A stretch of 64,000 bases of DNA from an uncultured Peptoniphilus sp. (lineage in GTDB: Bacteria > Bacillota > Clostridia > Tissierellales > Peptoniphilaceae): the NCBI RefSeq assembly GCF_943913915.1, contig NZ_CALUAA010000009.1:5041-69040 (forward strand), read 5' to 3'. Below are positions 37,168 to 45,935 of this stretch, piece after piece; position 1 is the stretch's first letter; the number at the start of each line of letters is the position of its first letter. The notes under the pieces were generated by a model. That model saw nothing but the letters and a program-made list of their open reading frames with translations, searched no databases and was not told the origin of the DNA. The translations under genes were made by a program, and so were the position numbers.

Positions 37168-37196
37168 ATACTACCATAGCGTACACTTTATTGCAA
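37168..37196 (-). promoter_or_regulatory. Promoter of secG-hppA
   Basis: TTGCAA (37191-37196) and TAGTAT (37168-37173) are spaced by 17 bp on the minus strand. Confidence 0.6.
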
Positions 37197-37264
37197 TTAA
37201 ATTGAGGCTCTAAAAGGCTTGTTTTACACATTCCCCAAATCATCCATTCTCCCACTCGCCTCTG

Positions 37265-37273
37265 TGCTATACT
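37265..37273 (+). promoter_or_regulatory. Extended -10 promoter of ggt
   Basis: TGCTATACT on the plus strand, a TGn-extended -10, lies about 20 bp before the ATG. No clear -35 is present. Confidence 0.55.
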
Positions 37274-37294
37274 GAAGAAAAAGGAGTGAATATC

Positions 37295-38890
37295 ATGCAC
37301 CAAGACTACCCTTACGGTTCCAAGCGCACCGTAATCTACGGCAAGGCCATGGTCCTCGCATCAAATCCGGCAGCCGCCAAGGCCGGAGAGGCGATTCTTC
37401 GAAAAGGCGGCAATGCCGTTGACGCCGCCATCGCCGTGGCCGCCGCCCAAACAGTAGTCGAGCCTACGAGTAACGGATTGGGGAGCGATTTATTCGCCAT
37501 TCTCTCCATCGGCGATACAATCTACGGGTACAACGGAAGCGGCAAGAGCCCTGCTTCCCTGTCATGTTCCGCCATAAAAGAAAAGGGCTACGACACCATG
37601 CCCGATTTCGGCATCGAATCTGTCGGCGTACCCGGCGCCGTAAAGGCTTGGGCAGATATCCACCGCTTACACGGAAGACTTCCTTTTGAAGACGTCCTCG
37701 CCCCCGCCATTCGCTACGCAAAAGAAGGCTTTATCCTCTCCCCTACGGTGGCGCGCATTTGGGCCATGGAGCTTGAAAAACGAAAGAAATGCCGCGGGCC
37801 TCTCTACGAAAGCTTTTGGGAGCAGTTTTCCAATGAGGGAGAGGCGCCGAAAGCCGGCGATATCGTTCGCTTTCCCCATTTGGCCCGGACACTGGAATCT
37901 ATTGCAAGTGACGGCGGAGAGGATTTTTATAATGGCGCGATCGCCGAAAAAATTGAGTTGTTTATCAAAGATCAGAGCGGCTATATGACCACAGATGATT
38001 TATCGCGCCAGGAAACTCTCAAGGTAAGACCTCTCTCCCTTACTTTCGAAGACGCCGAGGTGTGGGAACTTCCGCCAAACGGTCAGGGTATTTCCGTCTT
38101 AATGGCTCTTGAGATCTTAAAACATAAACAGACCTCCCCCTCTGAGGGCATAAGCGCCCATTATATCGCAGAAGCTATAAAGCGAGGTATGACCGATGCG
38201 GCAAAATACGTCGCCGATCCCGAATATATGTCGTTGACACCGGAGGATCTTTTAAATCCGAAGTATCTGAAAAAATGTGCTGATCGTATCGGCGAGCAGG
38301 CGAAGACCATTCGCTACGGCAATCCTTTAGATCGCTCCACCGTATATTTCGCCGTAGGCGATGAGGACGGCAATATGATCTCCATGATTCAGTCCAATTA
38401 CGACGGCTTCGGCGCAGGGATCGTCGTGCCGGAGACGGGAATTTCTTTAAATAATCGCCTGTTGAACTTTACGCTTGAAGAAGGTCACGACAATTGCCTC
38501 GCCGGGGGAAAAAGGCCATATCACACGATTATCCCGGGCTTTCTCACAAAAGACGGCGCGCCCTACGGTGCCTTCGGCGTCATGGGAGGCTTTATGCAGC
38601 CACAGGGCCATGTGCAGACCCTCCTCGAACTCTTACGCTACGGACGCAATCCCCAGGCAACCCTCGATGCGCCGCGTTTTATGTGGACGGGAGAAAAGAC
38701 CCTCGTTGTGGAAGAGGATTACGATGAAAAGGCCGTGGAGGAACTGATCCGGAGAGGTCATGACGTAAAGCGTCCTTCCCATGATCTTGATATGGGAAGA
38801 GGCCAGTACCTCCTTTACGACCGCAAGCGAAAGGTCTATATGGGCGGCACGGAAAAGCGCTGCGACGGGTACATCGCCCTTATCGAATGA
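37295..38890 (+). CDS. ggt: Gamma-glutamyltransferase family protein
   Basis: GGT-type Ntn-hydrolases transfer or hydrolyse gamma-glutamyl groups, as in glutathione use. The 531-residue protein shows the N-terminal ASNPAAAKAGEAILRKGGNAVDAAIA and the region around the autocleavage threonine, LDRSTVYFAVGDEDGN, then SLNNR. No signal peptide is evident, which is unusual for GGT and fits the intracellular or acylase-like members, so the exact substrate is open. ATG 37295 is chosen over GTG 37286 for the spacing to AAGGAG. Confidence 0.9.
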   Translation: MHQDYPYGSKRTVIYGKAMVLASNPAAAKAGEAILRKGGNAVDAAIAVAAAQTVVEPTSNGLGSDLFAILSIGDTIYGYNGSGKSPASLSCSAIKEKGYDTMPDFGIESVGVPGAVKAWADIHRLHGRLPFEDVLAPAIRYAKEGFILSPTVARIWAMELEKRKKCRGPLYESFWEQFSNEGEAPKAGDIVRFPHLARTLESIASDGGEDFYNGAIAEKIELFIKDQSGYMTTDDLSRQETLKVRPLSLTFEDAEVWELPPNGQGISVLMALEILKHKQTSPSEGISAHYIAEAIKRGMTDAAKYVADPEYMSLTPEDLLNPKYLKKCADRIGEQAKTIRYGNPLDRSTVYFAVGDEDGNMISMIQSNYDGFGAGIVVPETGISLNNRLLNFTLEEGHDNCLAGGKRPYHTIIPGFLTKDGAPYGAFGVMGGFMQPQGHVQTLLELLRYGRNPQATLDAPRFMWTGEKTLVVEEDYDEKAVEELIRRGHDVKRPSHDLDMGRGQYLLYDRKRKVYMGGTEKRCDGYIALIE

Positions 38891-38933
38891 TTTCTCCGTT
38901 CTGATTACAGTTGCAAGTTAGGAGATAAGTAAA

Positions 38934-39119
38934 TTGAAATATAGTAAGCAAGCTCTATTCTTTACTCTTTTGATTTTAGTCCTCGAAATTATCGCCAGCG
39001 TCATCGTATCCCACCGGAGCCACGGCACCTGGCAGTTCAGCGATTTTTACAGCAAACCTATGAATTGGTACCTCCCCATTATTTATTTGGTATCCAATGT
39101 GTTGGCTGGCATTAACTGA
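38934..39119 (+). CDS. Small two-helix membrane protein of unknown function
   Basis: This 61-residue protein starts with TTG 38934 behind AGGAGATAAGTAAA. It has two hydrophobic segments (about residues 7-25 and 45-60) joined by a polar loop with HRSHGTWQFSDFYSKP. I do not recognise a family. It lies 43 bp downstream of ggt and ends before a bidirectional terminator, so co-transcription with ggt is likely. Confidence 0.6.
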   Translation: MKYSKQALFFTLLILVLEIIASVIVSHRSHGTWQFSDFYSKPMNWYLPIIYLVSNVLAGIN

Positions 39120-39152
39120 GATCATATGGCAAAAAAATAATCTGTCCAATAT

Positions 39153-39187
39153 AAAAACCGGAGACCCACTATGTCTCCGGTTTTATT
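39153..39187. terminator. Bidirectional terminator
   Basis: A 12-bp perfect stem (39155-39166 with 39173-39184) with a 6-base loop has T runs on both strands. It serves the small plus-strand gene and the convergent phospholipase-like gene. Confidence 0.85.
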
Positions 39188-39210
39188 TCGCCTATAAGCT
39201 TTATTCCCTT

Positions 39211-40617
39211 TTACCATGTGCAGATTCCAGTCACTTCCTGCAATTTCCAAAGATGACGCATAAAGAATCCGCCTTCATAATATGCCGCAAAAGGCAGAGT
39301 ATATTCGCCGTCTTCGTTATTCCAAAGCCTGATAAAGTAGCGATCTATTTCCTCGTGCATAGGAGAATGTCTCTCCATTTCCACTGCTACATTTGTTTCC
39401 AAATTATAATTCTTTAAATTCCGCCTCGTATAATTTGCGCTCCCTAAAATCGCATAGGGTGCACGATCTTGAAAGTCGAAATAAATCATCTTGGTGTGGA
39501 ATTGTTCCCCATGGGTGTTGTACCAGCGAATTTGTATCTCCGGCACTCCGTCCTTCAACTCGCTTAGGGCCGGCCGGTTCGGCGAACCGTTTTTCTCAAT
39601 GCCGAAGGCGTCTTTGTTCAGATCCGCAATAATTCTCACGTCGACGCCCCGTTTAGCGGCTTCCCCGAGTTCCTTCAGAATCTCGAACTCCGAAATATAG
39701 AATATCCCAACCCTGATCTTATCGCCTCTTTTACTCTTGCGAATATTTTCAGAAAGCGCATTGTGGATTTTTTTCTCGGTGATTACTTTCAGTCTATAGG
39801 GCGAGTCTTCTACATTGCAGCGAAAGTTTTTAATCGCCTCAGGAATTTCATCGAAAAAGATACTTTCCGAACGGATCAAATCCTCCATCGATTTTCCCCG
39901 AAATACCATCGCCACATTGGAATGATAGGCGCTGGGATCGTGAGGATTGGCCGACGCTACGACGGCTTCTTTCTCGGAAATCACAACCTTCCGATGATTA
40001 CCCTTGAAATTTGCCAGCTTTAAAATGGATCGAACCGTAACCTTCTCTCCGTCCCGAGCAAAAAAGTTTCGTATCCAACCTCTGCCGCCGGTACCGAACC
40101 ACTGGAGATAGGCCCTGTAAAATCCCGAAAAAAGAGGATTAGAGTCTCTCATTTGATTGAGATCCGTAACGACTACCTGAACTCCGGCGTCCCTCAGCCT
40201 CTTAATATTGTCCTCTTCATAGGCGCCGTAAAAATTGTTAATGGGATCAGTGACGAATAATATGGGCATAGGCGGCCGAGCTTTTTTCTTTTCGATTAAA
40301 AGATTGGTCATTGCCTCCACTTGATTGGGAAATTTTAATTCTTTATTATACTCGTCATTAAAGAGGAAAAAATCGACGACGAGAAATTCTTCTGCATTTT
40401 TTATGGTCTCCATTTCCCGATTAAAGATCTTTTGCTCGTGAATTTTCGTTCCCTCTTTTACGTAACTGAGATCGTAAATAAACTCCGCCTCCGCGGATTC
40501 CGGATTTCCGGAGATATTGGTTCCCTCGGGATTTTTTGTCATCAAACTATAAATAGCGGGAATGAGCAGTAATAGGATGATCAAGAGAAGCTTCCTTTTA
40601 TTTTTAACTTGTTTCAA
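39211..40617 (-). CDS. Membrane-anchored phospholipase D-like protein
   Basis: The 468-residue protein has an N-terminal anchor (LLLIILLLLIPAIYSL, about residues 10-25) and two HKD motifs. The first, NHRKVVISE, has Glu where Asp is usual; the second, HTKMIYFDFQ, is complete. PLD-family enzymes cut or transfer phosphodiesters, for example in cardiolipin synthesis or as nucleases. The single anchor and exterior domain suggest an extracytoplasmic enzyme; the substrate is unknown. The start is TTG behind AAAGGAGGACAC, directly after the ABC operon terminator. Confidence 0.88.
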   Translation of the reverse strand: MKQVKNKRKLLLIILLLLIPAIYSLMTKNPEGTNISGNPESAEAEFIYDLSYVKEGTKIHEQKIFNREMETIKNAEEFLVVDFFLFNDEYNKELKFPNQVEAMTNLLIEKKKARPPMPILFVTDPINNFYGAYEEDNIKRLRDAGVQVVVTDLNQMRDSNPLFSGFYRAYLQWFGTGGRGWIRNFFARDGEKVTVRSILKLANFKGNHRKVVISEKEAVVASANPHDPSAYHSNVAMVFRGKSMEDLIRSESIFFDEIPEAIKNFRCNVEDSPYRLKVITEKKIHNALSENIRKSKRGDKIRVGIFYISEFEILKELGEAAKRGVDVRIIADLNKDAFGIEKNGSPNRPALSELKDGVPEIQIRWYNTHGEQFHTKMIYFDFQDRAPYAILGSANYTRRNLKNYNLETNVAVEMERHSPMHEEIDRYFIRLWNNEDGEYTLPFAAYYEGGFFMRHLWKLQEVTGICTW

Positions 40618-40631
40618 GTGTCCTCCTTTAT

Positions 40632-40691
40632 AAAAAACACACCATACTTTGTCGATCTCATGATTTCATAGGAAGTTTACAAAGTATGGTG
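40632..40691 (-). terminator. Terminator of the peptide ABC transporter operon
   Basis: A 13-bp perfect stem (40640-40652 with 40679-40691) with a 26-base loop is followed by TTTTTT on the minus strand. Its T run abuts the ribosome site of the next gene. Confidence 0.75.
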
Positions 40692-40705
40692 CATCTACCG
40701 GTGTT

Positions 40706-41512
40706 CTATTTACAATGAGGATCCAAGGGCGGTACCGCCGAAAGGAGCTTTTTCGTGTAATCTTTTTTCGGATGGTTCATAATGCTGTCCCGATCATTGA
40801 TTTCCACGAGCTTTCCATGGTGCATCACGCCGATGCGATCGGAAATATGTTCCACAACAGCAATATCGTGAGAGATAAAGAGGTAGCTTAGATTGCGCTC
40901 CTCTTGAAGTTCCTCTAATAGGTTGATGATCTGAGCCTGAATGGACACATCCAGTGCCGAAGTGGGCTCGTCTGCTAAAATAAGCGTCGGCTCCACAACA
41001 AGGGCGCGGGCGATGCCGATGCGCTGACGCTGGCCCCCGGAAAATTCGTGAGGAAAGCGGCCGAAGTGGGTCTCGGAGAGTCCGCAAAGGGAAAGGGTCT
41101 CCTCCGCACGCTTTCGCGCTTCCCCCCGGTCCATGTGGGCGTTTAAATTAACTAAGGGTTCCATGACGATTTCCCTCGCACTCATTTGGGGATTTAAAGA
41201 ACTGTAAGGATCTTGGAAAATCATCTGAACGTCTCGACGAATTTCTTTCAGCTCCTTATTATCGGCTTTTAAAACCTCTCTACCCTTGTAGATCACAGAT
41301 CCCCGGGCTTTGCCGTAGAGTCCCAGGATGCAGCGAGCCAAAGTGGATTTACCGCTCCCGCTTTCCCCTACGATTCCAAGAGTTTCTTTTTCTCCCAATG
41401 AAAAGGACACGCCGTCTACTGCGCGGAACATATCCTGCCTCTTGCCGAAAAGACTTTTTTTACCGACTGGAAATTCCTGAACCAAATTTTTGACTTCAAG
41501 TAATTTATTCAC
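40706..41512 (-). CDS. Oligopeptide ABC transporter ATP-binding protein (OppF/DppF-type)
   Basis: This is the second ATPase of the transporter. From GTG 41512 it has 268 residues with Walker [10 protein letters not shown], signature FSGGQRQRIGIARA and Walker B ILADEPTSALDVS. The start overlaps the upstream ATPase stop by 8 bp (GTGAATAA) behind GAGGGGG. Longer upstream codons are in a shadow frame. It is the last gene of the operon. Confidence 0.94.
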   Translation of the reverse strand: MNKLLEVKNLVQEFPVGKKSLFGKRQDMFRAVDGVSFSLGEKETLGIVGESGSGKSTLARCILGLYGKARGSVIYKGREVLKADNKELKEIRRDVQMIFQDPYSSLNPQMSAREIVMEPLVNLNAHMDRGEARKRAEETLSLCGLSETHFGRFPHEFSGGQRQRIGIARALVVEPTLILADEPTSALDVSIQAQIINLLEELQEERNLSYLFISHDIAVVEHISDRIGVMHHGKLVEINDRDSIMNHPKKDYTKKLLSAVPPLDPHCK

Positions 41513-42482
41513 AGCTTTCCCCCTCGTATAAAAAGCAGGCGACGCAATGGCCCGGGTCCTCTGCCTTAAGCTTCGGTACCTCTTCCTTGCATCTGTCCAT
41601 GCGACTTTCGCAACGGGAGTAGAAGGGGCAGTGGCCTTCCATCTCAGACGGAGGCGGCACATTGCCGGGAATATTATAGAGCTTTTCTCCACGGTTTTCC
41701 AAAGTGGGCCGCGCCCGTAAGAGTCCCTTGGTGTAGGGGTGCATAGGATTGTCGAAGATCGTACAGACGTCGGATTTTTCCATGACTCGCCCGCCGTACA
41801 TGACGACAACGTCATCCGCCATTTGCGCCACGACGCCGAGATCGTGAGTAATGAGCATAATGGAGGTGTTCAGATCGTGCTTTAAACCTTCCATAAGCTC
41901 CAATACCTCTTTTTGAATGGTCACATCCAGGGCCGTCGTGGGCTCATCGGCGATTAAAAGTTTCGGCGATGATGCCAGGGCAATGGCGATCATGACCCTT
42001 TGGCGCTGACCGCCAGAAAGTTCATGGGGATAACTGTTGACTTTGTTCGCGGCGTCATCGATCTCCACCATCTCCAGCATTTCAACGGTTTTCTTCTTCG
42101 CCTCCTCTTTGGAAAGGCCCATAACGCGACGGTATACCTCTTCAATTTGAAATCCCACTTTAAGCGCAGGATTCAAACTGGTCATAGGCTCCTGAAAGAT
42201 CATCGCCAGATCCCGGCTTCTAAGTTTACGTCGCTCCACGGGATCCATATCAAGAATGTTTTCTCCTTTGTAGAGAATTTCCCCCACGTCGATCCTTCCG
42301 ATAGGTCTCGGTAAAAGACCCATGAGTGACAGCGCGGTTACGCTTTTGCCGCTTCCGCTTTCCCCGACCAACGCCAAGGTGGAGCCTTCGGGAATGGAAA
42401 AGCTGACTCCGTTTACCGCATGAACCACTCCCTTATCCGTATAAAAGGAAGTATGCAGATTCTTAAATTCGATTAAATTCAC
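41505..42482 (-). CDS. Oligopeptide ABC transporter ATP-binding protein (OppD/DppD-type)
   Basis: The 325-residue ATPase has Walker [10 protein letters not shown], signature [15 protein letters not shown] and Walker [14 protein letters not shown]. The C-terminal HCPFYSRC...[11 protein letters not shown] segment has the cysteine-rich end of the OppD/DppD family (an iron-sulfur-like cysteine cluster occurs in relatives). GTG 42482 is the start, only 2 bp after the permease stop. It has the same AGCTGTGAAT start context as the following gene. Confidence 0.94.
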   Translation of the reverse strand: MNLIEFKNLHTSFYTDKGVVHAVNGVSFSIPEGSTLALVGESGSGKSVTALSLMGLLPRPIGRIDVGEILYKGENILDMDPVERRKLRSRDLAMIFQEPMTSLNPALKVGFQIEEVYRRVMGLSKEEAKKKTVEMLEMVEIDDAANKVNSYPHELSGGQRQRVMIAIALASSPKLLIADEPTTALDVTIQKEVLELMEGLKHDLNTSIMLITHDLGVVAQMADDVVVMYGGRVMEKSDVCTIFDNPMHPYTKGLLRARPTLENRGEKLYNIPGNVPPPSEMEGHCPFYSRCESRMDRCKEEVPKLKAEDPGHCVACFLYEGESCE

Positions 42483-42484
42483 AG

Positions 42485-43336
42485 CTACCCCCTTTGTTTA
42501 ACATCCAGTGTATCGCTGAGTCCGTCGCCGAAAAGATTCAGCGAGAAAATTGTAAGGGCGATAGCGAGGCCCGGGAAAATGGTCATATGGGGATAGTCCC
42601 GAATATAACTTCTCCCTTGAGAAAGCATGCCGCCCCATTCCGGCGTCGGCGGTTGTACGCCGAGGCCGATAAAACTCAAACTCGCCGCCTGTAAAATCGC
42701 CGTCCCCACACCTAATGTGGCCTGTACAATAATAGGACCTGTGCAGTTCGGTAAAATATGGCGGAAGATCAGGCGGAAATTACTCGCTCCGCCGATTTTG
42801 GCCGCCTCCACATATTCCTGCTCTTTTACAGAAAGTACGCTGGCTCTTACGATGCGGGCGTAATTTGTAATGCTTGAAAGGGACACGGCGAGGATTAAAT
42901 TACGAATTCCCGTACCCAGTACAGCGGAAATGGCAATAGCCAAAATTAAAGACGGAATGGATAAAATAATATCCACAAGACGCATCATCACATTATCTAC
43001 TGCACCGCCGAAAAAACCTGCGACGGCACCGATAATCGTGCCGATGATGACGGAGATAATCGTGGCCACAAGACCGATAAAGAGCGAAATTCTTGCGCCA
43101 TAAACGACGTTTGAAAAGATATCTCTCCCGAAATTATCCGTACCGAAGAAATGCTCCGCAGACGGCGATTGAAATCGAATGGCGAGGTCTTGAGATTCCG
43201 GCGCATAAGTGGCGATAAGCGGCGCAAAGATAGCGATGATAACCATGGCGAGTATAATGATAAAGCCCGCCACTGCCATTTTATTCTTGTAAAAAATACG
43301 CAGGAGGTCTTTTGTTCGCGATTGTTTCTGTTCCAT
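42485..43336 (-). CDS. Oligopeptide ABC transporter permease (OppC/DppC-type)
   Basis: The 283-residue protein has the N-terminal OppC cytoplasmic stretch and one helix, then the permease domain with the coupling EAA loop EYVEAAKIGGASNFRLIFRH. About six membrane segments are present. Its stop lies 2 bp from the next gene's start, so translation is coupled. Confidence 0.95.
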   Translation of the reverse strand: MEQKQSRTKDLLRIFYKNKMAVAGFIIILAMVIIAIFAPLIATYAPESQDLAIRFQSPSAEHFFGTDNFGRDIFSNVVYGARISLFIGLVATIISVIIGTIIGAVAGFFGGAVDNVMMRLVDIILSIPSLILAIAISAVLGTGIRNLILAVSLSSITNYARIVRASVLSVKEQEYVEAAKIGGASNFRLIFRHILPNCTGPIIVQATLGVGTAILQAASLSFIGLGVQPPTPEWGGMLSQGRSYIRDYPHMTIFPGLAIALTIFSLNLFGDGLSDTLDVKQRG

Positions 43337-43345
43337 AAGCCCTCC

Positions 43346-44272
43346 TTATTCGTATTGGCTTCGAACCCGAGGATCCAAGAAGCCGTAGAGAATGTCGACG
43401 ACGAGATTTAAAATACAGTAAGAAAGGGAGATCAAAAGCACCGCCCCGAGTATCATAGGATAATCTCTTGCCGTAATGCTCTGTACCATGTGGCGACCGA
43501 TACCTGGAATGGAAAAGATCGTTTCTGTCAACACGCTGCCGCCGATAAGGGCGCCGGTTAAAAGACCGGCACTGGTTAAGACGGGGATCATGGCGTTTTT
43601 AAGAGCGTGCACGAAAATAACATAGCGTTCTCTAAATCCTTTGGAGCGCGCCGTACGAATATAATCTTTGTTTAAGACATCGAGCATCGAGGATCTCATT
43701 TGACGCATAATCACGGCCATGGACTGAAAGCCCAGTGCAAATCCCGGAAGGATCAAATGCTTAAAAGAGCGAAGACCCGATGAGGGCAGCCAACCCAGCT
43801 TCACGGAAAAGAGCAAAATAAACAAAAGCCCCGACCAGAAGATGGGCATGGAAAGGCCGATCATGCCGAAAAACATAGAGATCTTATCGATCCAGCTGTA
43901 TTTAAAGACGGCACTTAATATGCCGAAGATAATGCCGAAAATAACGGCTACCGCCAAAGAAAACAAGGTAAGCTTGACCGTAGCGGGAAAGTATTCTTTC
44001 AATGTATCTCCTACATCAGCACCTGAGAGATAACTCTTCCCCAAGTCACCGTGAAGAGCGCCTTTAATGTAGCGGCCGTATTGTACGAGGAAAGGATCGT
44101 TGAGCCCCAGCTCCTCCCGATACGCCTCGATAGCCTCCGGCGGCGCCTGTTGCCCAAGCTTTGCCACGGCGGCATCCCCGGGGGTTAAGTAGAGAAGCCC
44201 GAAGATAATCAGGCTTACCCCGAGCATAGTGGGCACCATAAATAAAAGGCGCCTTAAAATATATTTAATCAT
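43346..44272 (-). CDS. Oligopeptide ABC transporter permease (OppB/DppB-type)
   Basis: The 308-residue protein starts MIKYILRRLLFMVPTMLGVS and contains the coupling loop DYIRTARSKGFRERYVIFVH. With its partner it forms the channel for peptides. It lies 65 bp downstream of the binding-protein gene, beyond a hairpin at 44301-44330. Confidence 0.95.
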   Translation of the reverse strand: MIKYILRRLLFMVPTMLGVSLIIFGLLYLTPGDAAVAKLGQQAPPEAIEAYREELGLNDPFLVQYGRYIKGALHGDLGKSYLSGADVGDTLKEYFPATVKLTLFSLAVAVIFGIIFGILSAVFKYSWIDKISMFFGMIGLSMPIFWSGLLFILLFSVKLGWLPSSGLRSFKHLILPGFALGFQSMAVIMRQMRSSMLDVLNKDYIRTARSKGFRERYVIFVHALKNAMIPVLTSAGLLTGALIGGSVLTETIFSIPGIGRHMVQSITARDYPMILGAVLLISLSYCILNLVVDILYGFLDPRVRSQYE

Positions 44273-44300
44273 GTTTCCCTCTTTCCATGTGAAAACATGT

Positions 44301-44330
44301 AATAAAGACTCCCTGAAAGGAGTCTTTATT
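44301..44330 (-). terminator. Hairpin between binding-protein and permease genes
   Basis: A perfect 12-bp stem (44301-44312 with 44319-44330) with a 6-base loop sits between the stop of the binding protein and the permease. It lacks a real T run, so it may stabilise upstream mRNA or partly stop transcription. Confidence 0.65.
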
Positions 44331-44337
44331 GCTGTGT

Positions 44338-45861
44338 TTATTCAAACGTGATGTGATAAAACTCGTTGCTTCCCGAAGGATCGGGATCGAAGTTTTTAAT
44401 ATTCTTTTGCGCGCCGATAATCTGTTCGCCATAAAGTGCGAAGACCGCGGGATGCTCTTTAATAACGAGCTCTTGAGCTTCTTTATAGATAGCGGCACGT
44501 TCCTTTTCCGGTGCACGCAGACCTTTTTCGATTAAAGCGTCCAGTTCCGGGTTGCCGTAGAACATAAAGTTCGGACCCGTTCCCTTTTTATCGGAATGGT
44601 AGGTGGCGTAAAGCGGATAGTGCGCATCTACAACAGAAGGCGACCAGCTCATTAGAAACATATCGTGATCGTGATTCGGGCGGCCCAAGGTGGACATATA
44701 GGTATTCCATTCCATGGAATTAATTTCTACATTAAGTCCCACATCTTTAAGTTGCGATTGAATAATCGTCGCCATATCGACTCGGGATTGTTGGTCGTGG
44801 CAGTAAAGTTTGATCGTTTTCCCTTCGTTTATGCCGGCTTCTTTTAAGAGAGCTTTGGCCTTTTCCACATCTCGTTTCACAGGTTCGATGGAATCGGAGA
44901 TGGAGTAGGGAATGTTCGGGTTCACAGGACCTGTCGCTACTTTACCGTGTCCCATATAGACCGCATCGATAATGGCCTGCATATCCAATGCGTAGGTCAT
45001 GGCTTCGCGAGCCTTCGGGTTTTGGAAAATACCTTTATCGACCGTAAGGCCCATAAAGTGGACGGAGTTGTCGAGCTTCGTGTAAAGTGTCAGGTCCTCA
45101 TTTTCTTCCACTTTTGTTGCGTCATTGGGAGCCACTTCCATGGCGATGTCCGCTTGACCGCTGTCCAACTCGATAAGGCGGTTGGAGTCTTCGGGAATAA
45201 TGCGGAAGATCATTTGGCTGAAAGCCGGCTTTTCGCCCCAGTAGTTTTCATTGAAACTTAAAGTCGTGTTGTCGAGCTTCTTCCACTCATCCAGCTTAAA
45301 GGGACCGGTGCCTATGGGCTTGGTGCCCAGCGCTTCGGGATCGGCTTCCGTAGTGGTCTTATCAACAATAGAGGCTGCCGGGTGAGCTAAAGCTGCTGTA
45401 AACGTAGCGTCGGGTTTCTTGAGCTTAAATTTTAAAACCAAAGGATCCGAGGTGTCGTAGCTGTTCGGATCGATTTGCTCATAAATATAACCGTAGGCAT
45501 CGGATTGCGCGGCACGATTCAATGTGTAAGCCACATCTTCCGAGGTCAAATCTTCTCCGTTGGAGAATTTAACACCCTCGCGAAGTATAATCACATAGCT
45601 CAAATCGTCAGGTTGTTCAATAGATTCCGCTAAGCGGTTTTCCATGGAGCCGTCGGGCTTTCTTACAAGCAGTGTATCGTAAATTTGTTTGATGATGTTT
45701 TCAGCATAGATGCTGTTTTGAATAATCGGGTCCATCGACTCCGCATCGGAAGCCTGAGCGATGACGAGGCTATCTTTGTCGCCGCCTTTCGAGGCGGAAC
45801 CGCCACACGCCGTTAAAATAAGCGCCATGGCCATAAACATTGCCATTAAACGTTTCTTCAT
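44338..45861 (-). CDS. Oligopeptide-binding lipoprotein of the ABC transporter (family 5)
   Basis: The 507-residue lipoprotein has signal and lipobox LTAC near residue 19, then the family-5 start LVIAQASDAESMDPI and the conserved EQPDDLSYVIILREGVKFSNG. It captures peptides (or possibly nickel, heme or similar ligands, which use the same family) outside the membrane. It is first in the five-gene operon. Higher expression than the permeases is likely given the hairpin that follows. Confidence 0.94.
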   Translation of the reverse strand: MKKRLMAMFMAMALILTACGGSASKGGDKDSLVIAQASDAESMDPIIQNSIYAENIIKQIYDTLLVRKPDGSMENRLAESIEQPDDLSYVIILREGVKFSNGEDLTSEDVAYTLNRAAQSDAYGYIYEQIDPNSYDTSDPLVLKFKLKKPDATFTAALAHPAASIVDKTTTEADPEALGTKPIGTGPFKLDEWKKLDNTTLSFNENYWGEKPAFSQMIFRIIPEDSNRLIELDSGQADIAMEVAPNDATKVEENEDLTLYTKLDNSVHFMGLTVDKGIFQNPKAREAMTYALDMQAIIDAVYMGHGKVATGPVNPNIPYSISDSIEPVKRDVEKAKALLKEAGINEGKTIKLYCHDQQSRVDMATIIQSQLKDVGLNVEINSMEWNTYMSTLGRPNHDHDMFLMSWSPSVVDAHYPLYATYHSDKKGTGPNFMFYGNPELDALIEKGLRAPEKERAAIYKEAQELVIKEHPAVFALYGEQIIGAQKNIKNFDPDPSGSNEFYHITFE

Positions 45862-45935
45862 GGGTATCCCTTCACTTTCTAAATAGTTTTTTGTATCTTT
45901 GGTTTTATACCCTTCTAAAACTATAAAGAATCAGA

